A stretch of 64,000 nucleotides of DNA. Source: Loigolactobacillus backii (lineage in GTDB: Bacteria > Bacillota > Bacilli > Lactobacillales > Lactobacillaceae). A program made the position numbers and the translations under genes. Of the stretch, positions 21,871 to 31,077 are shown one piece after another. The notes beneath the pieces were generated by a model, which saw only the letters and a list, made by a program, of their open reading frames with translations, was not told the origin of the DNA and did no database searches. The stretch lies in assembly GCF_003946275.1 (NCBI RefSeq), contig NZ_RHNQ01000002.1, forward strand, positions 1-64,000, read 5' to 3'. Numbering within the stretch: position 1 is the first letter of the stretch; every line of letters starts with the position of its first letter.

Positions 21871-23631
21871 ATGAAGAAAACCAAGATCGTAAGTACACTT
21901 GGTCCTGCTAGTAACGATGAAGCAACAATTCAAAAACTAATTGAATCTGGTGCTAATGTATTCCGTTTCAACTTCTCACATGGTGATCATGAAGAACATG
22001 CTGCACGTATGCAAATGGCCTTAGATGCCGAAAAGGCTACGGGCAAAATGGTTGCTTTCATGCTTGATACTAAGGGTGCGGAAATTCGTACCACAGTTGA
22101 AAAAGAAGGCAAAATCGAATTTAAGACTGGCGATGTAGCCCGTATCTCAATGGATGACTCACTTGAAGGCACCCACGAAAAGATTGCCGTTACTTACCCT
22201 GGCCTTTTTGATGACGTTCATATTGGCGGCCATGTACTGTTCGATGATGGCTTAATCGATATGAAGATTACCGAAAAAGATGACGCACATAAAGAACTGA
22301 TTACAGAAGTTCAAAATGATGGTCTCTTAGGCTCCCGTAAAGGTGTTAACGCTCCTGGCGTTGCCATCCATTTACCAGGTATTACTGAAAAAGATGCTAG
22401 TGATATTCGTTTTGGCTTAGACCATGATATTGACTACATTGCTGCTAGTTTCGCTCGTAAAGCACAAGATGTTCTTGATATTCGCGAATTATTAGAAGAA
22501 AAGCACATGGAACACGTTCAAATCTTCCCTAAGATCGAATCTCAAGAAGGTATCGATAATATGGATGAAATTTTGAAGGTTTCTGATGGCTTGATGGTTG
22601 CTCGTGGTGATATGGGTGTTGAAATTCCTGTTGAAAACGTTCCGATTATTCAAAAACGTTTGATCAAGAAGTGCAATGCTATTGGTAAACCAGTTATCAC
22701 TGCAACTCAAATGTTAGACTCAATGCAAGAAAATCCTCGACCTACACGTGCTGAAGCTACTGACGTTGCCAATGCCATCTTTGATGGTACTGACGCAACA
22801 ATGCTTTCAGGCGAAAGCGCTAATGGTAAGTACCCAGTAGAATCTGTTGCTACAATGGCACGGATTGCTGAACGTGCTGAAAAAGCCATGGTCGATGCTG
22901 ATTCATTTGCTTTGAAGGAATTCGGTAAGACTGATGTTACTGAAGCCATTGGTCAATCTGTTGCCCATACTGCACGGAACCTTGGTATCCGTACAATTGT
23001 TGCGGCTACAGAATCAGGCTTCACAGCTCGTATGATTTCTAAGTACCGGCCAAAATCTGATATCTTAGCAATCACATTTGACGAACGTACTCGTCGTGGC
23101 TTAGCAATCAACTGGGGCGTTTTCCCAATTGTTGCTGAAAAACCAGCATCAACTGATGATATGTTCACGTTAGCTTCTCAAAAAGCCCAAGACCTTGGTT
23201 TTGCTAAGGAAGGCGATTTGATCTTAATCACTGCTGGTGTACCAGTTGGTGAACGTGGCACAACAAATGTCATGAAGATTCAGTTAATTGGTTCTAAACT
23301 TGTTGAAGGCCAAGGTGTTGGCGACCAAACCGTTATTGGTAAGGCTGTTATCGCATCTAACGCTCAAGAAGCTAACCAAAAAGCTGTTGAAGGCGGCGTC
23401 CTTATCGTTAAGACAACAGATAAAGATTACTTACCAGCAATCGAAAAATCTAGTGCCTTAGTTGTTGAAGCAGGCGGCTTAACAAGCCATGCTGCTGTTG
23501 TTGGTATCGCAATGGGAATTCCTGTTGTTGTTGGTGCCAAGGACGCAACTAGTCTTGTATCTGATGATGAAGTTATTACGGTTGATTCTCGTCGTGGGAT
23601 TGTTTATCGCGGTGCTTCAAACGCAATGTAA
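21871..23631 (+). CDS. pyk: Pyruvate kinase with C-terminal PEP-utiliser domain
   Basis: Converts phosphoenolpyruvate and ADP to pyruvate and ATP. The 586-aa protein starts with MKKTKIVSTLGPASND, has the conserved FPKIES segment and the DGLMVARGDMGVE segment, and the MLDSM...PTRAE block. After the alpha/beta C-domain it carries an extra PEP-utiliser swivelling domain (about 480-586, with GGLTSHAAVVG), the extension seen in Bacillus and Lactobacillus enzymes. It follows pfkA and is followed by a terminator. Confidence 0.98.
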   Translation: MKKTKIVSTLGPASNDEATIQKLIESGANVFRFNFSHGDHEEHAARMQMALDAEKATGKMVAFMLDTKGAEIRTTVEKEGKIEFKTGDVARISMDDSLEGTHEKIAVTYPGLFDDVHIGGHVLFDDGLIDMKITEKDDAHKELITEVQNDGLLGSRKGVNAPGVAIHLPGITEKDASDIRFGLDHDIDYIAASFARKAQDVLDIRELLEEKHMEHVQIFPKIESQEGIDNMDEILKVSDGLMVARGDMGVEIPVENVPIIQKRLIKKCNAIGKPVITATQMLDSMQENPRPTRAEATDVANAIFDGTDATMLSGESANGKYPVESVATMARIAERAEKAMVDADSFALKEFGKTDVTEAIGQSVAHTARNLGIRTIVAATESGFTARMISKYRPKSDILAITFDERTRRGLAINWGVFPIVAEKPASTDDMFTLASQKAQDLGFAKEGDLILITAGVPVGERGTTNVMKIQLIGSKLVEGQGVGDQTVIGKAVIASNAQEANQKAVEGGVLIVKTTDKDYLPAIEKSSALVVEAGGLTSHAAVVGIAMGIPVVVGAKDATSLVSDDEVITVDSRRGIVYRGASNAM

Positions 23632-23646
23632 TCAATTAGTTACTCT

Positions 23647-23684
23647 AAAATCCACCATGCGTTTGCATGATGGATTTTTTTAGT
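23647..23684 (+). terminator. Terminator of the pfkA-pyk unit
   Basis: A stem of about 14 bp with one mismatch (AAAATCCACCATGC against GCATGATGGATTTT) has a 4-nt loop and is followed by a T run. Confidence 0.85.
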
Positions 23685-23894
23685 GTTTACTATAAGAAGT
23701 GTTGCCAGTATTACAAAGAGGCAGTAACCCTTAGTTGCCAATAATGTTGCTGGGCTGAATGGCAATGGATTATTTGGTGAATAAAAAGTCTCTTTTTAGG
23801 CCCATTAATACTGGGTAAAGTAGGAAATACTGTTAAAAAAGATTAGAATTATTCCGTAAGAAGTAGAATTCAACTAAATATAAAGGAGAATCCA

Positions 23895-24359
23895 ATGGAA
23901 AGCTGGTTATTTTTAGGCGTTATTTTATTAATTGCCTATTTGGCAAAAAACCAATCATTATTAATTGCGTCGGCAATTGTCTTGGTAATTAAATTAATAC
24001 CGCACACGCAAAAACTATTAACAACGATTCAAGCAAAAGGAATTAATTGGGGTGTTACAATTATTTCGGTGGCCATTTTAGTTCCCATTGCCACTGGTCA
24101 AATTGGTTATAAGGATCTAATTAACGCGTTTAAATCGCCAGTTGGATATGTTGCCGTGTTCTGTGGTGTTTTAGTGGCCATATTGTCAGGTAAGGGTGTC
24201 GGACTATTGGCCCAAAGTCCTGAAATTACGGTTGCCCTTGTTTTTGGTACAATTATGGGAGTTGTTTTTTTTCGAGGTATTGCTGCTGGACCAGTTATTG
24301 CCTCCGGAATGACGTACGTTATTCTGCAATTGTTACATGTTAGTCCAATTTTAAAGTGA
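23895..24359 (+). CDS. DUF441 / UPF0756 family membrane protein
   Basis: A 154-aa membrane protein with four hydrophobic segments (about 2-32, 50-68, 80-100 and 110-150), matching the UPF0756 (DUF441) family found next to pyk in many Bacilli. Function is unknown. The ATG follows an AAAGGAGA site. It lies 12 bp before the CvfB-like gene and is likely co-transcribed with it. Confidence 0.85.
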   Translation: MESWLFLGVILLIAYLAKNQSLLIASAIVLVIKLIPHTQKLLTTIQAKGINWGVTIISVAILVPIATGQIGYKDLINAFKSPVGYVAVFCGVLVAILSGKGVGLLAQSPEITVALVFGTIMGVVFFRGIAAGPVIASGMTYVILQLLHVSPILK

Positions 24360-24370
24360 GGTGTTTTTGA

Positions 24371-25261
24371 ATGGAAACAACAGATTATATGGGCCAAATT
24401 ATTTCGGTTACGGTAACCGATGAAAATGAACAGGATTATTTTGCACAAAAAGACGGTGTAACTTTTCGAATTGAAAAAAGTGAATTTGATAAACCCCACC
24501 AAGTTACGGATGCCATTACGGGGTTTGCCTACGAAAATGAAGAACATGAACTACAGTTAACCACTAAATTGCCAATGGTTAAAATCGGACACTACGCTTG
24601 GGCGACAGTTGTTGCCTCAAGACGTGATCTGGGTGTCTTTGTTGATATTGGTTTACCAAATAAGGATATTGTCGTTTCTAGCGATTTATTACCAACGATT
24701 CACCATTTATGGCCAGCAAAGGGTGATCAGCTCTTGGTCAGTCTTATTGTGGATAAGAAGGGCCGGCTTTGGGGGCAATTAGCCGATGAAGATATTTTTC
24801 AAGAAATGGCTAAGAAAGCAACGCAGCAGCAAAATAATTCTGATGTGCAAGGCATTATTTACCGGTTAAAAATTGTGGGTAGTTTCTTACTGACAGATGA
24901 GAAATACATTGGTTTTATTCACCCTAGTGAACGTGATGCTGAGCCACGGATTGGTCAAAAACTAAAGGCACGAGTAATTGGTGTTCGACCAGATGGCGTT
25001 TTAAATCTTTCTTTGCGCCCGCGTGCTTATGAAGCTATTAGTGATGATTCGGCGATGATTTTGGCTGTACTCAAACATCAGCCAGGTAACGTTATGGCCT
25101 ATACGGATAAGAGTGATCCGGAAGCAATTCGTGAATTCTTTGGTATTAGTAAGGGGCAGTTTAAGCGTGCACTGGGCCATTTAATGAAGCTACATTTAGT
25201 GGAACAGGCTGACGGTAAAACCCATCTTTTAGGCGACCCTGATCAACCGGATCATGCTTAA
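24371..25261 (+). CDS. cvfB: CvfB-like S1 RNA-binding protein
   Basis: A 296-aa protein of the CvfB/YitL family, which regulates virulence or metabolism genes post-transcriptionally in related Firmicutes. It has tandem S1-type RNA-binding folds (from about residue 70 to 220, with the clear segment GHYAWATVVASRRDLGVFVDIGL split across the first) and a C-terminal winged helix (about 225-285). The real target in this organism is unknown. It follows the DUF441 gene closely. Confidence 0.85.
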   Translation: METTDYMGQIISVTVTDENEQDYFAQKDGVTFRIEKSEFDKPHQVTDAITGFAYENEEHELQLTTKLPMVKIGHYAWATVVASRRDLGVFVDIGLPNKDIVVSSDLLPTIHHLWPAKGDQLLVSLIVDKKGRLWGQLADEDIFQEMAKKATQQQNNSDVQGIIYRLKIVGSFLLTDEKYIGFIHPSERDAEPRIGQKLKARVIGVRPDGVLNLSLRPRAYEAISDDSAMILAVLKHQPGNVMAYTDKSDPEAIREFFGISKGQFKRALGHLMKLHLVEQADGKTHLLGDPDQPDHA

Positions 25262-25394
25262 AGCTTTTACGTTCACGAAGTAATAGTTGGCTGGTTAGTG
25301 TCAGTGGCATTAAATTGGCCATGTTGTAAAATTTGATTTATTCCAATCTGTTCGGCATCGTTGTGTATTAGAATCTGGGCAACTTTTAGACTAA

Positions 25395-25427
25395 TTGCAA
25401 TTGGCCCTAAATTATTATAGAATTTAG
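25395..25427 (+). promoter_or_regulatory. fur promoter with overlapping inverted repeat
   Basis: TTGCAA (25395-25400) and TAGAAT (25418-25423) are separated by 17 bp. A perfect inverted repeat CTAAATT-7 nt-AATTTAG (25407-25427) covers the spacer and the -10 box, a good position for autorepression by a Fur-family protein. Confidence 0.6.
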
Positions 25428-25460
25428 TCATTGGTACGTAATCGGATGAGGGGCGTTTAG

Positions 25461-25934
25461 ATGGTTGATGATAAATACGTCAAAAAAATCAAACAGCAGC
25501 TACACGCGGCGGGATTTAAATTAACCCCACAGCGTGAAGCAACAGTTGTCTCATTGCTTGCGAATGAGGCAGGTCATTTGAGTGCTGAAGAAATTTATTT
25601 ACGAGTTAAGCAAACAACTCCTGATATTGGCCTAGCAACCGTTTATCGAACGTTGGATATTTTAAGTGAACTACGAATTGTTAATAAAGTAAGTTTTACG
25701 GATGGTTTAGTTCGTTATGATTTGCGGCGTGAAGGTGCCCAGCAGCATTTTCATCATCACTTATTATGTGTCCAGTGTGGCAAGATTGAAGAAATTCATG
25801 AAGACTTATTAGCCGATGTTGAGCAGGTTGTCGCTTCATGGTATCATTTTCAAGTTACGGACCATAAGCTTACTTTTCAGGGTCTGTGTGCGGACTGTCA
25901 ACGTAAAAATAAGAACCAGATGGCGAAGGATTAA
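25461..25934 (+). CDS. fur: Fur-family metal-dependent transcriptional regulator
   Basis: A 157-aa Fur-family repressor. It has an N-terminal winged helix with the recognition segment IGLATVYRTLDIL, a metal-site region HFHHHLLCVQCGKIEEI, and structural zinc cysteines in two CxxC pairs (CVQC and CADC). The sequence fits Fur better than Zur, but PerR or Zur cannot be excluded from motifs alone. It is a single gene with its own promoter, located before xerD. Confidence 0.87.
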   Translation: MVDDKYVKKIKQQLHAAGFKLTPQREATVVSLLANEAGHLSAEEIYLRVKQTTPDIGLATVYRTLDILSELRIVNKVSFTDGLVRYDLRREGAQQHFHHHLLCVQCGKIEEIHEDLLADVEQVVASWYHFQVTDHKLTFQGLCADCQRKNKNQMAKD

Positions 25935-26025
25935 ATTGGTTGAGTGGAATAAATTAGTTTAGTAGTGGGTATTATTACTAACTTTTTAATTTCGCTCTCT
26001 TTTTATAGGGGTCTAGGAGAAATTA

Positions 26026-26913
26026 ATGGATGAATTAATAGCTGATTTTAAACATTACCTAATAGTAGAAAAAGGACTGGCACCTAACACTGTTTCTAGT
26101 TATTGTCGTGATTTAGAGCGCTTTATGGCTTATTTAAAGGCTCAGAAATTAACCAGTTTTGATCAAGACCATTTTGTCATCTTAAATTTTTTAAGTGAAC
26201 TAAACAATGAAAATTTAGCAACAAATAGCATTATTCGGATGGTCTCAAGTCTACGTAAATTTTACCGTTTTTTACTTGAAACGGCGCAAATGACAACTGA
26301 CCCAATGCTTCAAATTGATTCGCCTAAAAGACAACAACATTTGCCTCAGGTATTATCGCAAAATGAGGTTGTCAGTTTGTTGAAGGCACCGGATACAACC
26401 ACGGCCATTGGTATTCGTGATCGTGCAATTTTGGAAGTGATGTACGCAACTGGATTGCGGGTTAGCGAACTAACCCACTTAAAAATGAGTGAACTACATT
26501 TAAGTTTGGGCTTAATTCAAACAATTGGTAAGGGTGATAAAGAACGAATTATTCCGATTGGTGATGTTGCCATTGATTGGATTCAACGGTATCTGAAAAC
26601 GGCTCGGCCGCAGTTTTTAAAGTCTGGTCAGCGTAGTGATACGCTATTTGTTAATCACTATGGTCGACCGTTCACCCGCCAAGGTATTTGGAAAAATTTG
26701 AAGGGCCTAGTTAAAAAAACGGGAATAAAAAAAGATGTTACGCCGCATACGTTACGGCACTCATTTGCAACGCACCTACTGGAAAATGGTGCCGACCTAC
26801 GAGTTGTTCAGGAATTATTGGGCCACGCAGACATTTCAACGACACAAATTTATACTCACGTTAGTCAAAAGCGGATCCGTGAAGTTTATAATAAGTATCA
26901 TCCGCGGGCCTGA
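26026..26913 (+). CDS. xerD: Site-specific tyrosine recombinase XerD
   Basis: XerD resolves chromosome dimers at dif with its partner recombinase. The 295-aa protein has the SAM-like N-terminal core-binding domain and a complete catalytic set: R145, K169, H241, R244, H267 and nucleophile Y276. The start ATG follows a TAGGAG site. Neighbours fur upstream and ribT-scpA-scpB downstream match the conserved Firmicutes order, linking it to chromosome segregation. Confidence 0.96.
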   Translation: MDELIADFKHYLIVEKGLAPNTVSSYCRDLERFMAYLKAQKLTSFDQDHFVILNFLSELNNENLATNSIIRMVSSLRKFYRFLLETAQMTTDPMLQIDSPKRQQHLPQVLSQNEVVSLLKAPDTTTAIGIRDRAILEVMYATGLRVSELTHLKMSELHLSLGLIQTIGKGDKERIIPIGDVAIDWIQRYLKTARPQFLKSGQRSDTLFVNHYGRPFTRQGIWKNLKGLVKKTGIKKDVTPHTLRHSFATHLLENGADLRVVQELLGHADISTTQIYTHVSQKRIREVYNKYHPRA

Positions 26914-26994
26914 AGGTGAATTGTATTTCATTTTTTTGTGTGTTATGGTTATTAGTACTTATAGTTAAGCAGGTTTTAACCTTGGAGGTTTATA

Positions 26995-27348
26995 GTGCTG
27001 TTTAAATACAAAACAGATTACGAAAAAATTGCAATGGGCTTACTGTCTTTTATTCCTGATTTGGATGAAGTGAGTCATTTAAAGGAAGAACTAACTTGGT
27101 ACCAAACTGAGGCCAGCCGGCAGCTATACCTGTGGAAGAATGCAAGTGGTGATTTTGCCGGGGTTATTGGTATCGAATTGAATAAAGATTACGTTATCAT
27201 ACGCCACCTTGCACTAAGTCCTTCTGACCGCAACGAAGGAAATAGTTTTGCGATGTTGACAGAGTTGGCTGAATTATACCCGGACAATAAATTAATGGGA
27301 ACCATTAGTACATCGCCGTTAATTGCAAAGTGGGAACAGACACACTAA
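26995..27348 (+). CDS. ribT: RibT-like GNAT-family acetyltransferase
   Basis: A 117-aa single-domain protein that resembles Bacillus RibT, a GNAT-fold acetyltransferase first noticed in the riboflavin operon; here, as in many lactobacilli, no rib genes are near. The N-terminus LFKYKTDYEKIAMGLLSFIP is family-typical, and RHLALSPSDRNEGNSFAML is the acetyl-CoA loop region. The start is a GTG at 26995 behind GGAGG. Its substrate is unknown. It ends only 12 bp before the scpA start. Confidence 0.82.
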   Translation: MLFKYKTDYEKIAMGLLSFIPDLDEVSHLKEELTWYQTEASRQLYLWKNASGDFAGVIGIELNKDYVIIRHLALSPSDRNEGNSFAMLTELAELYPDNKLMGTISTSPLIAKWEQTH

Positions 27349-27360
27349 AGGATGATTGAT

Positions 27361-28101
27361 TTGGCCTTAACCGTAAAATTACCGGAGTTTGAAGGTCCTT
27401 TAGATCTATTACTTCATTTAATTAAGAAATCAGAAATGAATATTTACGACATTCCAATCGTCGCCATTACTTCCCAATACTTGGAGTATTTGCACCATAT
27501 GCAAGCCTCAAGGTTAGAAGTGGCCGGCGATTATTTTGTGATGGCGGCAACTTTAATGCGCATTAAAAGTCAAACCTTACTGCCACGGCAGCCAACTGTT
27601 GAATTAACTGAAGATGAGGATATCTCGATTGATCCACGGGATGAATTGGTTAATCAATTGCTTGTTTACCAAACCTACAAAAAAGCCGCAACTGATTTGC
27701 AACAAAAGGAACTGGCCCGTAAGACACATTTTAGTAAGGCACCTAGCCTAACTGCCAGTGCCGAACCTTTACCAATGCCGAAGAAACATTTGCGGATAGA
27801 TGAGGTCACGGCGGCGCTAGTCAATTTACTGCAAGGTAAAGTTGTTAAGCCGGTTTCGGTACGCAATGTGGTTCGGGAAACGATTACAATTAAGGATAAA
27901 GTTCGAGCAATCATAAAACAATTACAGCAAAATAAACGCGGCATAGTGGATTTTGATGATTTGTTAAATAATTCAAGTGTCGAAGAGACAGTAACCACTT
28001 TTATGTCGGTTTTAGAACTAATGAAAAATGGTCAAGTGTCCTGTTATCAGGAAGCTGTTTTGACACCAATTACGGTTGCTTTAAAGGAGTCAAAAGCATG
28101 A
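27361..28101 (+). CDS. scpA: Segregation and condensation protein A (kleisin)
   Basis: ScpA is the kleisin subunit of the SMC-ScpAB condensin that compacts and segregates chromosomes. The 246-aa protein has the N-terminal SMC-binding motif FEGPLDLLLHLIKKSEMNI and a C-terminal winged helix (about 170-240). I prefer the TTG at 27361, correctly spaced from AAAGGA; an ATG at 27352 abuts that site and is less likely. The gene overlaps scpB by 4 bp. Confidence 0.95.
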   Translation: MALTVKLPEFEGPLDLLLHLIKKSEMNIYDIPIVAITSQYLEYLHHMQASRLEVAGDYFVMAATLMRIKSQTLLPRQPTVELTEDEDISIDPRDELVNQLLVYQTYKKAATDLQQKELARKTHFSKAPSLTASAEPLPMPKKHLRIDEVTAALVNLLQGKVVKPVSVRNVVRETITIKDKVRAIIKQLQQNKRGIVDFDDLLNNSSVEETVTTFMSVLELMKNGQVSCYQEAVLTPITVALKESKA

Positions 28102-28694
28102 ATTTAACGGCAACTTTAGAAAGTTTACTCTTTGTTGCCGGTGACGAGGGTATTACGCTGGATCAGCTGGACGAATTACTAACTGAAGGGCGCACAACGA
28201 TTATGCGCGCCCTTCAACAGTTTGAGAGTGATCTAAAAGCGGATCATCACCGGGGACTGACACTTTTTCAGTTTGGCGATCACTATAAATTAGTGACTAA
28301 AAAGGCTTACGCCGAAATTATTAAGCACTACTACGAAATACCACTAACGACTAATCTTAGTCAGGCCTCATTAGAAACCTTGGCAATTATTGCCTATAAA
28401 CAACCGATTACGCGGGTTGAAATTGATGAAATTCGTGGTGTTCAAAGTAGCGGTGCACTGCAACGCTTGTCCTTACGGCGACTAATCGAAGAAAAAGGCC
28501 GTAAAAATGCGCCTGGACGACCAATTTTATACGTAACTAGTCCTTTTTTTCTTGATTATTTTGGGCTAAAGCAATTGAATGAACTACCGCCTTTGACGCA
28601 AGAAAAAGCGACGACTACTGAATTAGAAACGGCAGATACAGCTGATCTATTTAAGGCCTTTGAGGCGCAATTAAAAGATAAGGAAGAAAAATAA
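28098..28694 (+). CDS. scpB: Segregation and condensation protein B
   Basis: ScpB forms dimers of tandem winged-helix domains that bind the ScpA kleisin and regulate the SMC complex. The 198-aa protein has the standard length and the signature block LETLAIIAYKQPITRVEIDE split around residues 95-115 with the following IRGVQSSGALQRL. The start overlaps scpA (ATGA type) and the stop shares a base with the rluB start, so the three genes are one transcription unit. Confidence 0.96.
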   Translation: MNLTATLESLLFVAGDEGITLDQLDELLTEGRTTIMRALQQFESDLKADHHRGLTLFQFGDHYKLVTKKAYAEIIKHYYEIPLTTNLSQASLETLAIIAYKQPITRVEIDEIRGVQSSGALQRLSLRRLIEEKGRKNAPGRPILYVTSPFFLDYFGLKQLNELPPLTQEKATTTELETADTADLFKAFEAQLKDKEEK

Positions 28695-29425
28695 TGGAAA
28701 GATTACAAAAGGTTATTGCAGCAGCAGGAGTTGCTTCCCGGCGAAAGGCCGAGACCTTAATTAGTGACGGTCGAGTTACCGTTAATGGTGAAACGGTCAC
28801 GGAAATGGGAGTTAAAGTTAGTGATCGGGATCAGATTGAGGTTAATGGTGTTCCGTTAGAACAAGAAAAAAAGCGTTATTTCTTATTTTATAAACCCCGG
28901 CAGGTTATCTCGGCGGCCAGCGATGATAAAAAGCGTAAAACGGTTGTTGATTTCTTTCCTGAAGTTAATGAACGAATTTACCCGATTGGTCGTTTGGACT
29001 ACAACACATCAGGGTTGATTATTTTAACTAACGATGGTGAATTAGCTAATTTACTAACGCACCCGCGCTACCAAATTGAAAAATCCTACATCGCTAAAGT
29101 AACGGGGATTCCCACTAGTGAGGCCCAGAAAACGTTACGGACAGGCGTTCGTTTAGAAAAACGACGCACGGCTGCCGCTAAGATTAAGTTACTTTCCAGT
29201 GATAAGGTACACCGAACTGCCCAAATCAGTGTCACAATTCATGAAGGAATGAACCATGAAGTTCGTGACATGTTAACGGCAGTTGGTTATCCAGTTGAAA
29301 AGTTACGGCGGGAAAGGTACGCTTTTTTAACTGCTGATGGTTTAGTCTCTGGTGACTCACGACCACTTCAGGCTCAGGAAGTAGCGGCTCTTAAAAAGTT
29401 GGCCAGAACTGGTAAAATTCATTAG
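28694..29425 (+). CDS. rluB: 23S rRNA pseudouridine synthase RluB
   Basis: RsuA/RluB-family pseudouridine synthase of 243 aa. It has an N-terminal S4 RNA-binding domain (LQKVIAAAGVASRRKAE) and the catalytic motif GRLDYNTSGLIILTNDGEL (about residues 98-116) with its aspartate. The exact target base, U2605 in E. coli numbering, is inferred from the family. It is the last gene of the scp operon; a repeat A element with a terminator hairpin follows. Confidence 0.93.
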   Translation: MERLQKVIAAAGVASRRKAETLISDGRVTVNGETVTEMGVKVSDRDQIEVNGVPLEQEKKRYFLFYKPRQVISAASDDKKRKTVVDFFPEVNERIYPIGRLDYNTSGLIILTNDGELANLLTHPRYQIEKSYIAKVTGIPTSEAQKTLRTGVRLEKRRTAAAKIKLLSSDKVHRTAQISVTIHEGMNHEVRDMLTAVGYPVEKLRRERYAFLTADGLVSGDSRPLQAQEVAALKKLARTGKIH

Positions 29426-29468
29426 CCGGGACACATTTGCCGAAGTCAGACGACGATATGTTAAAATT

Positions 29469-29638
29469 AAGGGAGTAGGCCAAAAATCGGCTTTGGGTTT
29501 ACTGTGTAACGTAAGTTAGTTCATAACCGTACTATGGTTATTAAAGTAGGCATGTGAACCCAGACTTTTGGCCCACGTTCTAGAATAATGTTCAGAAACA
29601 ATAAGAGGCCAGGACTTTTGTCCCAGCCTCTCTTTTAT
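29469..29638 (+). repeat. Repeat A, copy 1
   Basis: Intergenic repeat of about 170 bp after rluB. It aligns over its length with the reverse complement of 42882-43059 and, without its middle part, with 41027-41118. It ends in an imperfect stem GAGGCCAGGAC/GTCCCAGCCTC (about 29605-29630) followed by a T-rich stretch, which can serve as the rluB terminator. The remaining gap sequence around it (29426-29751) shows no gene. Confidence 0.85.
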
Positions 29639-29751
29639 TTTTTAGGCACGAGTGCGTATTGAGCGTAATTAAGGTCTTACGGCATATAAATACATATAAT
29701 TAATAATTAGAATTACTTAAGGCACACTTCTTTTTATATTTTAAAGCTACT

Positions 29752-29988
29752 TTAGTAAATTTGTTTTATATTAAATGGAATATTTTGGCGGATAATTGCG
29801 TGTGTTGGGCAGTTTTGGTATGCCTTTTTGAAATTTGCTAACTGGTCAGCAGCAATTGGTGTTTTTCCTAAATTGTTGTCGGGCTTAAAGTAGGCAATAC
29901 CGTTAGTTTGGTAGTCAAAAAGTTGGGGTGCATTGATCTGGCATAGGCCACAGGCAATACACTGTTCTTGCTGAACTTTACTGTACAT
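29752..29988 (-). CDS. fer: [4Fe-4S] ferredoxin
   Basis: A 78-aa ferredoxin. A single iron-sulfur cluster is coordinated by C10, C13, C16 (CIACGLC) and C60 (NCPTHAI). It is similar in size and position to the Bacillus fer gene next to ypbB-recQ. Its redox partner is unknown. I start it at the ATG at 29988 behind GGAGG. Its start is only 27 bp from the divergent ypbB start. Confidence 0.9.
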   Translation of the reverse strand: MYSKVQQEQCIACGLCQINAPQLFDYQTNGIAYFKPDNNLGKTPIAADQLANFKKAYQNCPTHAIIRQNIPFNIKQIY

Positions 29989-30015
29989 AAATTTGGCCTC
30001 CAAGAAGGGATTCTC

Positions 30016-31077
30016 ATGGAACAAGAAGATTATTTATTACTATTATTTGATCGGGTACAGTGGCGGCGATCGCGAGCAATTTTAAATTTACTCAAGGGAA
30101 AACGGACAGTGTCCAATTTATACGCCGGATTGACCTATCAGTTACTTTCATTATACCAGCTTATGCCTCACTTAAATGATGTGAATTTTAAGCGTGGCCT
30201 TGACCGATTAAAACAACGTGGCCAATTGGAGATGGAAGAAAAACGTTACCGGTTAACTGAAGCCGGTTTAAAATCACAGCAGACCTTTATGTTGGCGCAT
30301 TTTGTTCCCCAGTGGTTCAATGGATTTAAGCAACCTAATTTGCAGCATTTTATGGCGCGATTATTTTTGGCCACGCAAGTAACGTCCGAGTATACCCGCC
30401 ATAATGCACGTTACTATCCGCTTGAAGTATCCGAAGTTGATCAGCAGGCCGTAAAAGTGTGGTTTACCCAGCATAAATCACCGCAATTAGGTCATGCCTT
30501 ATTAAGGGAATGGCAGCAATTTTTGCAACAGTTACCCCAGCATGATGCCGATATTTACAGTCAATTTTTAGTTGGCTACAAAATTACGCGGTTTGCGTTG
30601 CCCCAAGTTGCACAATTATTTAAACTAATGCCGCTTGAGGTTGCGCTGTATCAAATTGATATTACGGCCCATTTAATTAATTTACTGCAAAAGACACCGG
30701 TGGATTTTCCGTTACTGGCCGCGCTTTGGCAACCGCTCGCACAAGGTGTGCTTAGTCAGAGTAGCGCATTGACTTATCGTCTGGCACTTCAGGGCACTGA
30801 CCTAACTAAAATTGCGCAAATGCGGCGTTTAAGGCCGGGTACAATTACTGAACATTTATTAGAGGCCGCTATCTTAACACCAAATTTTCCTTATAAAACT
30901 TATCTAACAGCGACGCAACGGCAAAAATTAGCAACGGCCTTTTCTGGAACAGTTATTGATGACTGGCAATATGATCTAGTAGCGGCGCAAGATATTTCAT
31001 TTTTTACATTTCGTTTATACCAAATTGAATGGAGGAGAAGCCATGAATACGGCGGAATTGACAAAAATATTAACTAA
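30016..31077 (+). CDS. ypbB: YpbB-like helicase-associated protein
   Basis: A 353-aa protein of the YpbB family, which carries a C-terminal helix-turn-helix of the HTH_40 type (about 265-330, with LTKIAQMRRLRPGTITEHLLEAA spread across it) like that at the end of long RecQ proteins. It precedes recQ in Bacilli and may act with it in DNA repair; this is inferred from gene order. I start it at the ATG at 30016 behind AGAAGGG. It overlaps recQ by 35 bp. Confidence 0.85.
   Translation: MEQEDYLLLLFDRVQWRRSRAILNLLKGKRTVSNLYAGLTYQLLSLYQLMPHLNDVNFKRGLDRLKQRGQLEMEEKRYRLTEAGLKSQQTFMLAHFVPQWFNGFKQPNLQHFMARLFLATQVTSEYTRHNARYYPLEVSEVDQQAVKVWFTQHKSPQLGHALLREWQQFLQQLPQHDADIYSQFLVGYKITRFALPQVAQLFKLMPLEVALYQIDITAHLINLLQKTPVDFPLLAALWQPLAQGVLSQSSALTYRLALQGTDLTKIAQMRRLRPGTITEHLLEAAILTPNFPYKTYLTATQRQKLATAFSGTVIDDWQYDLVAAQDISFFTFRLYQIEWRRSHEYGGIDKNIN

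Noticed and set aside
24107-24547. Long minus-strand frame over the DUF441/CvfB junction
   Set aside because: It overlaps two well-supported genes and has no family signature.
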